Below, in pieces: positions 60,654 to 64,000 of a DNA stretch of 64,000 nt. Position 1 is the first letter of the stretch. The number at the start of each line of letters is the position of its first letter. Below the pieces are notes generated by a model, which was not told the DNA's origin, searched no databases, and saw only the letters and a list, made by a program, of their open reading frames with translations. The position numbers and the translations under genes are program-made. This DNA comes from DAOTZR01 sp034432595 (lineage in GTDB: Bacteria; Chloroflexota; Anaerolineae; B4-G1; SLSP01): positions 1 to 64,000 of the forward strand of contig DAOUBT010000015.1 of NCBI GenBank assembly GCA_034432595.1. The letters are read 5' to 3'.

Positions 60654-60739
60654 GACATTCGATTCATGCACGGCTCTTTGACCGTTGAGGTGCTATGCAT
60701 GAGCGTCAAGGTGCCATGCAAGTAGTTCATTCGAATGTC
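60654..60739 (+). promoter_or_regulatory. Long imperfect hairpin in the leader of the surface protein gene
   Basis: GACATTCGA (60654-60662) pairs with TCGAATGTC (60731-60739). Inside, TGCACGGC and CTTTGAC pair with GTCAAGG and GCCATGCA, adding about 14 bp. The hairpin ends 11 bases before the AGGAGGTGAG ribosome site. Two AGGTGCYATGCA copies (60688 and 60709) lie 21 bp apart within it. The rest of 60373-60764 is AT-rich and has no recognised gene. Confidence 0.55.
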
Positions 60740-60764
60740 AAGAGTTTATAAGGAGGTGAGAACT

Positions 60765-63242
60765 ATGAAACAACATCCCTGGTGGCTGATTTACGGTTTG
60801 AGTTTTTGGGTCGTCCTGAGCTTACTTTTAAGCCCATTGGGCTCTCAGTCCGTTTTGGCTGAAGGCAGCGGGAATCTCAACACAAACGGCGGTAAACGCG
60901 CGCTCACGGAATGGCGCATCGGAACTACGGCTGGGCTTTATCGCCGCACGTTTTTGCGCGTCTATGCCCGTGCCGGTGAACAAATTCTGATGGGCTCCAG
61001 CGCTGTCGGGGTAGGACAGGGCGATATTGTGGTTTATCGGGAAAGCCAAATTACCAGCTCTCAAATAGCTCCTGCCGCGCTGGCATCCATTACTCCGGCA
61101 TTCCAATGCAGTGTGTATCGCCAGACCAACCCTGGCGCAGGTGAATTGAGGACGCGCGCGCAAGAACAGGCTGGACCTCTTCCCAACACCGGAGGCTATA
61201 CGCCTTGTGTTTACACTGCCCCCGCCACCGAAACCTACTGGGTCGCCATGTACGGTCCCGATGGCCCCAACGGGAATGCCGATGGTCAGGCCGGAACCAT
61301 TGACACGCCCGTGGTAGACACCAATCAGAGAAGCGGCGTTTCCATGTGGGATATCACCGTGCGCAGCGCCGATGGAAACACGACTTACAGCGGGCGCGTT
61401 TTCGTGGACTATCTGGCGCAGATCAGCGGTGGCAATGGAGATGCGTATAAGGTCTACTCCACCCTCTACGCGGTGACCCAGGATGGGTTCATCTACAAGG
61501 TGGATTTGCGCGGTCTGGACCCTTACGGCTTTATCTTTTACGGCAATCGCGTCGGTTTCCTGGATCCTGATGGAAAAACGCCCCTTTATCACGATCTGAT
61601 GACGAATAACAATCTACTCAATAATCCTTTCGGAGGCGTGATCCTGGCCCCGGCTACGGCTAAATTATTCTTCTCTATGCCGGATGCGGCCCTGCCGCCG
61701 GAAGTCTTGCCAACGCCGGTTACGCCTTCGATTTCTACCGTGGTATTTCACGGTACGGCAGGGGGTAACGATAGTTACGTTTCCAGCGGTGGAGTTTTCG
61801 AGTACACGGGCAATGTTGGGGGCATCATGGAAATTGTCGTCAGCCGCGACGGAACTGACTTTGAGCCGACCAACCCCAATAACCGCGTTCTGCGCGCCGA
61901 ATCCGCTATTGGCGTCAATACCCTGGTTTGGGATGGCCTGGATAATGCAGGACAACCTTTCCCAACGGGAACGGACTATCCCTTCCGGGTCGTTTTCCAC
62001 GCCGGGGAGTACCACTTCCCCATGCTGGATGTCGAAAACAGCCGCGAGGGAGGCCCGACCATCCAATTGCTTAATCCTTTAGGAGGTACCTGCCCCTGGG
62101 CAACCTGCTACCATGCTTTCTATGACGACCGGGGCTATCGCGTTTCCACGGGTGTGGTGGTTGGAACCATCGGACAAACTCTGCCTGGGGACACTAATGC
62201 GAAAAATCCACCTTCCACCAATTATAGCGGTGCAACGGGCTTTGACACGCGCTCGAATCAACGCAGCTTTGGTGACGGCACTGGACAGGGATTTGGTAAC
62301 TGGAAAGGCCTGGATTTGTGGACTTACTACCCGGTTCCGGCGGTTTATAACGTCCTGGATATCATTCCAGTCCCTCAGAAGGACCTGCGCTTGAGCAAGA
62401 CACACAGCAGTGATTTTGTCGTCGGTTCGACGGGTAGCTTCACGCTCAAAGTGCAGAACATGGGCACAGAAACCATCACGGGGACCATCACGGTAACAGA
62501 TACGCTACCCACAGGCCTGACGCTAAACGCGGTGAGCGGTACGGATTGGACATGCTCATCCGCGGGGCAAACGATTGTCTGTGTTCACGCCAACAGCGGA
62601 GGGTTGGCTCCGGGGGCCACTTTGCCGCTTATCACCCTCAGCGTGAATGTGGAGCCGGCTGCTGCCCCCGTGGTCACCAATACAGCTGTATTGGCTAACG
62701 AAAACGACACGAATTCGGAAAATAACACGGCCAGCGACGCCGTCAATGTCAAAAGCACCGATCTGCGCGTGACCAAGACAGCCTCTACGAGTGTTGTTGC
62801 TCCCGGTGACCTGGTCACCTTCACCATCACCGTGGAAAACCTTGGGCCCATGGATGCCCATCAGGTGCAGCTCACGGAAACCATGCCCGAAAGCCTGATC
62901 CTGGTCAACGCCAGGCCCTCGCAGGGTAATTTCGATGCTGCTACCGGGGTGTGGACCCTTGGTAGTCTGCCCTACGGCAACACGGTGACCCTGACCGTCG
63001 TGGCTCGGGTGGATGCCAGTATCAGCGGCACGCGAGACTTGACCAACAGCGTGGCTTTGAGTGGTGTGCAAGAATACGACCTGAACAGCGCCAATAACAA
63101 CGCCTCGGCAACCATTCAGGCAAAGCCCTCGGCGGTTACCTTGCGGGCGCTGCGCGCTCAATCCGTAAGCATGGTTCCGTTGGGGTGGCTCTTGCTTGTG
63201 GGGGCCCTGGCGGTATGGGGAGCTGTCAGGCGTTGGCGTTGA
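60765..63242 (+). CDS. Secreted, membrane-anchored DUF11-repeat surface protein
   Basis: 825 residues. A signal peptide (LIYGLSFWVVLSLLLSPLG, cleavage likely after VLA-EG) leads to a large domain of unknown type (about 40-530, with WDGLDNAGQPFPTGTDYPF typical of FlgD-like Ig folds). Two DUF11 (conserved repeat) domains follow (about 537-650 and 658-770): DLRLSKTHSSDFVVGSTGSF and DLRVTKTASTSVVAPGDLVTF (both in part). A C-terminal helix (VPLGWLLLVGALAVWGAV) ends in Arg-rich residues as in anchored proteins. ATG 60765 follows AGGAGGTGAG. Surface adhesion or matrix function is likely, but unknown. Confidence 0.82.
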   Translation: MKQHPWWLIYGLSFWVVLSLLLSPLGSQSVLAEGSGNLNTNGGKRALTEWRIGTTAGLYRRTFLRVYARAGEQILMGSSAVGVGQGDIVVYRESQITSSQIAPAALASITPAFQCSVYRQTNPGAGELRTRAQEQAGPLPNTGGYTPCVYTAPATETYWVAMYGPDGPNGNADGQAGTIDTPVVDTNQRSGVSMWDITVRSADGNTTYSGRVFVDYLAQISGGNGDAYKVYSTLYAVTQDGFIYKVDLRGLDPYGFIFYGNRVGFLDPDGKTPLYHDLMTNNNLLNNPFGGVILAPATAKLFFSMPDAALPPEVLPTPVTPSISTVVFHGTAGGNDSYVSSGGVFEYTGNVGGIMEIVVSRDGTDFEPTNPNNRVLRAESAIGVNTLVWDGLDNAGQPFPTGTDYPFRVVFHAGEYHFPMLDVENSREGGPTIQLLNPLGGTCPWATCYHAFYDDRGYRVSTGVVVGTIGQTLPGDTNAKNPPSTNYSGATGFDTRSNQRSFGDGTGQGFGNWKGLDLWTYYPVPAVYNVLDIIPVPQKDLRLSKTHSSDFVVGSTGSFTLKVQNMGTETITGTITVTDTLPTGLTLNAVSGTDWTCSSAGQTIVCVHANSGGLAPGATLPLITLSVNVEPAAAPVVTNTAVLANENDTNSENNTASDAVNVKSTDLRVTKTASTSVVAPGDLVTFTITVENLGPMDAHQVQLTETMPESLILVNARPSQGNFDAATGVWTLGSLPYGNTVTLTVVARVDASISGTRDLTNSVALSGVQEYDLNSANNNASATIQAKPSAVTLRALRAQSVSMVPLGWLLLVGALAVWGAVRRWR

Positions 63243-63284
63243 CATTTTGCCATATCGTGGTAATGTAGCCCATGAGGTGACGCG

Positions 63285-63359
63285 ATGACGATGCTGACGC
63301 TCAAGAAGCAGACCAAGCGCACGAACCCCGCCGTTGCAGGCGAGGGGGCGCTGGTTTAG
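63285..63359 (+). CDS. Possible 24-residue leader peptide
   Basis: ATG 63285 behind GAGGTGACG, stop 63357-63359. The peptide starts MTMLTLKKQTKRTN and is rich in Thr and Lys (4 Thr in the first 13 residues). It lies before a terminator hairpin and upstream of the amino acid binding protein gene. It may be a real leader peptide or chance. Confidence 0.3.
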   Translation: MTMLTLKKQTKRTNPAVAGEGALV

Positions 63360-63388
63360 CGCACCTCTGAAAAGGCTCAAGTAAATCC

Positions 63389-63417
63389 AAGCCCCCCGCC
63401 TGAAAGCGGGGGGCTTT
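63389..63417 (+). terminator. GC-rich hairpin after the surface protein gene
   Basis: AAGCCCCCCGC (63389-63399) pairs with GCGGGGGGCTT (63406-63416) around CTGAAA, then a short T-tract (TTTGTGTT). Confidence 0.7.
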
Positions 63418-63459
63418 GTGTTGCAGGATAAGCTCATGATGATCGCTAACGGCATGGAT

Positions 63460-63559
63460 AAGAAGGTGAAGCGCCCAGACTGCGGGTCTGGTTAGCTGCG
63501 CTTACCTTCTTCCCGGTGTAACGCTGCCAGACCCCAACCCAGGGTCTGGCAGTTTTTTT
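63460..63559 (+). promoter_or_regulatory. Possible attenuator before the binding protein gene
   Basis: A stem AAGAAGGTGAAGCGC (63460-63474) with GCGCTTACCTTCTT (63498-63511) encloses hairpin CCAGAC/GTCTGG (63475-63491). Then a strong terminator, 11-bp stem CTGCCAGACCC/GGGTCTGGCAG (63524-63552), and T7 (63553-63559). GGGTCTGG of the first hairpin (63484-63491) can instead pair with CCAGACCC (63527-63534) of the terminator, an antiterminator arrangement. No known riboswitch is recognised. Confidence 0.45.
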
Positions 63560-63638
63560 ATCAGGAGTTTCTCAGCCGTCATGCAGCCTTTCACGGCGCG
63601 GCTGAAAGGCTCACCCATTTCATATCAGGAGGTGTCTC

Positions 63639-64000
63639 ATGGCTTACTGGAATCGTTTCCGTTGGATACTGCTTGTTGTTGCGGCCCTGGCCCTGCTCTC
63701 TGGCTGCGCTCCAGCCACGCCCAAAGCGCCGAACGTCATCACCGTTGCGACCGACGCCACCTGGCCGCCCTTTGAGTATGTGGATGAGCAGAGCAAGGCC
63801 ATCGTGGGCTTTGACGTGGACCTCATCAAAGCCATCGCCGCTGCCGAAGGCTTCGAGGTGCGCGTCGTCAACGTCAGTTGGGATGCTTTGCTGGCGGGCG
63901 TGGCACAGGGCGAATACGACGCCGCCATCTCCGTCATCACCATCACGCCGGAGCGGCAGCAGCAGATGCTCTTCTCCGATCCCTACTACAACGCCGGGCA
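63639..64000 (+). CDS. Amino acid ABC transporter substrate-binding lipoprotein (partial, runs off the window)
   Basis: The first 120 residues of a solute-binding protein of family 3. The lipoprotein signal is WILLVVAALALLSGC with lipobox LSGC and Cys23. The fold start VITVATDATWPPFEYVDEQ and GFDVDLIKAIAAAEGF are the usual marks of polar amino acid binding proteins. AGGAGGTGTC precedes ATG 63639. The end is cut by the window edge, so length and substrate cannot be stated. It may head an ABC operon. Confidence 0.85.
   Translation, partial: MAYWNRFRWILLVVAALALLSGCAPATPKAPNVITVATDATWPPFEYVDEQSKAIVGFDVDLIKAIAAAEGFEVRVVNVSWDALLAGVAQGEYDAAISVITITPERQQQMLFSDPYYNAG

Overview
The window reads as part of a bacterial chromosome of high G+C content. 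The best guess is a member of the Chloroflexota, near Anaerolineae or Ardenticatenia. This rests on a nearly complete division and cell wall (dcw) cluster, a MoxR / DUF58 / von Willebrand A (VWA) / ABC gene block, long secreted proteins with DUF11 repeats, no lipopolysaccharide genes, and protein style. It is an inference, because no 16S rRNA or other decisive marker is present. No rRNA, tRNA, CRISPR array, transposase or phage gene was recognised.

Layout. 1-4.4 kb: a soluble hybrid histidine kinase, a frameshifted D-Ala-D-Ala ligase-like gene and an FmdB-type zinc ribbon protein. 4.5-13 kb: mutS2 and a cvpA-like gene on the minus strand, a KimA-like potassium importer, then a minus-strand group (sirtuin, small membrane protein, Trm112-like protein, ZIP metal transporter) and a 4Fe-4S protein. 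13.4-27.4 kb: a block of eight plus-strand genes (membrane-anchored exported protein, ABC ATPase, ABC permease, coiled-coil protein with Gln/Gly repeats, MoxR ATPase, DUF58 protein, two VWA membrane proteins) that probably forms one envelope-associated system of unknown role. 27.5-33 kb: malic enzyme, a membrane sensor kinase, and cydAB for cytochrome bd oxidase.

33.2-50.3 kb: the dcw cluster in the order mraZ, rsmH, ftsL-like, ftsI, murF, mraY, murD, ftsW, murG, a cvpA-like gene, murC, a 48-codon small ORF, murB, ddl, ftsQ, ftsA, ftsZ. murE is missing from its usual place. A sigma70-type promoter followed by four TGGG boxes spaced exactly 10 bp apart precedes mraZ and looks like the MraZ autoregulatory operator. 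50.5-54.3 kb: a NifX-like protein and a PadR regulator under a consensus promoter that contains a perfect inverted repeat, then an ABC transporter whose permease carries a SpoIIM-like C-terminal domain. 54.7-60.4 kb (minus strand): NAD(P)HX repair enzyme, a prolyl-tRNA synthetase-like protein that has lost class II catalytic motifs but kept its editing domain, mogA, and murJ. 60.4-64 kb: a large DUF11 surface protein with a structured leader, and the start of an amino acid binding lipoprotein behind a possible attenuator.

The intergenic spaces carry at least seven copies of a roughly 31-bp palindrome with covarying arms. Several copies are followed by a conserved tail, giving a composite element of about 100-180 bp. 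Two copies followed by T-tracts appear to serve as terminators. The most interesting items are this repeat family, the degenerate synthetase, the hidden 48-codon gene between murC and murB, and the ABC/MoxR/VWA block.
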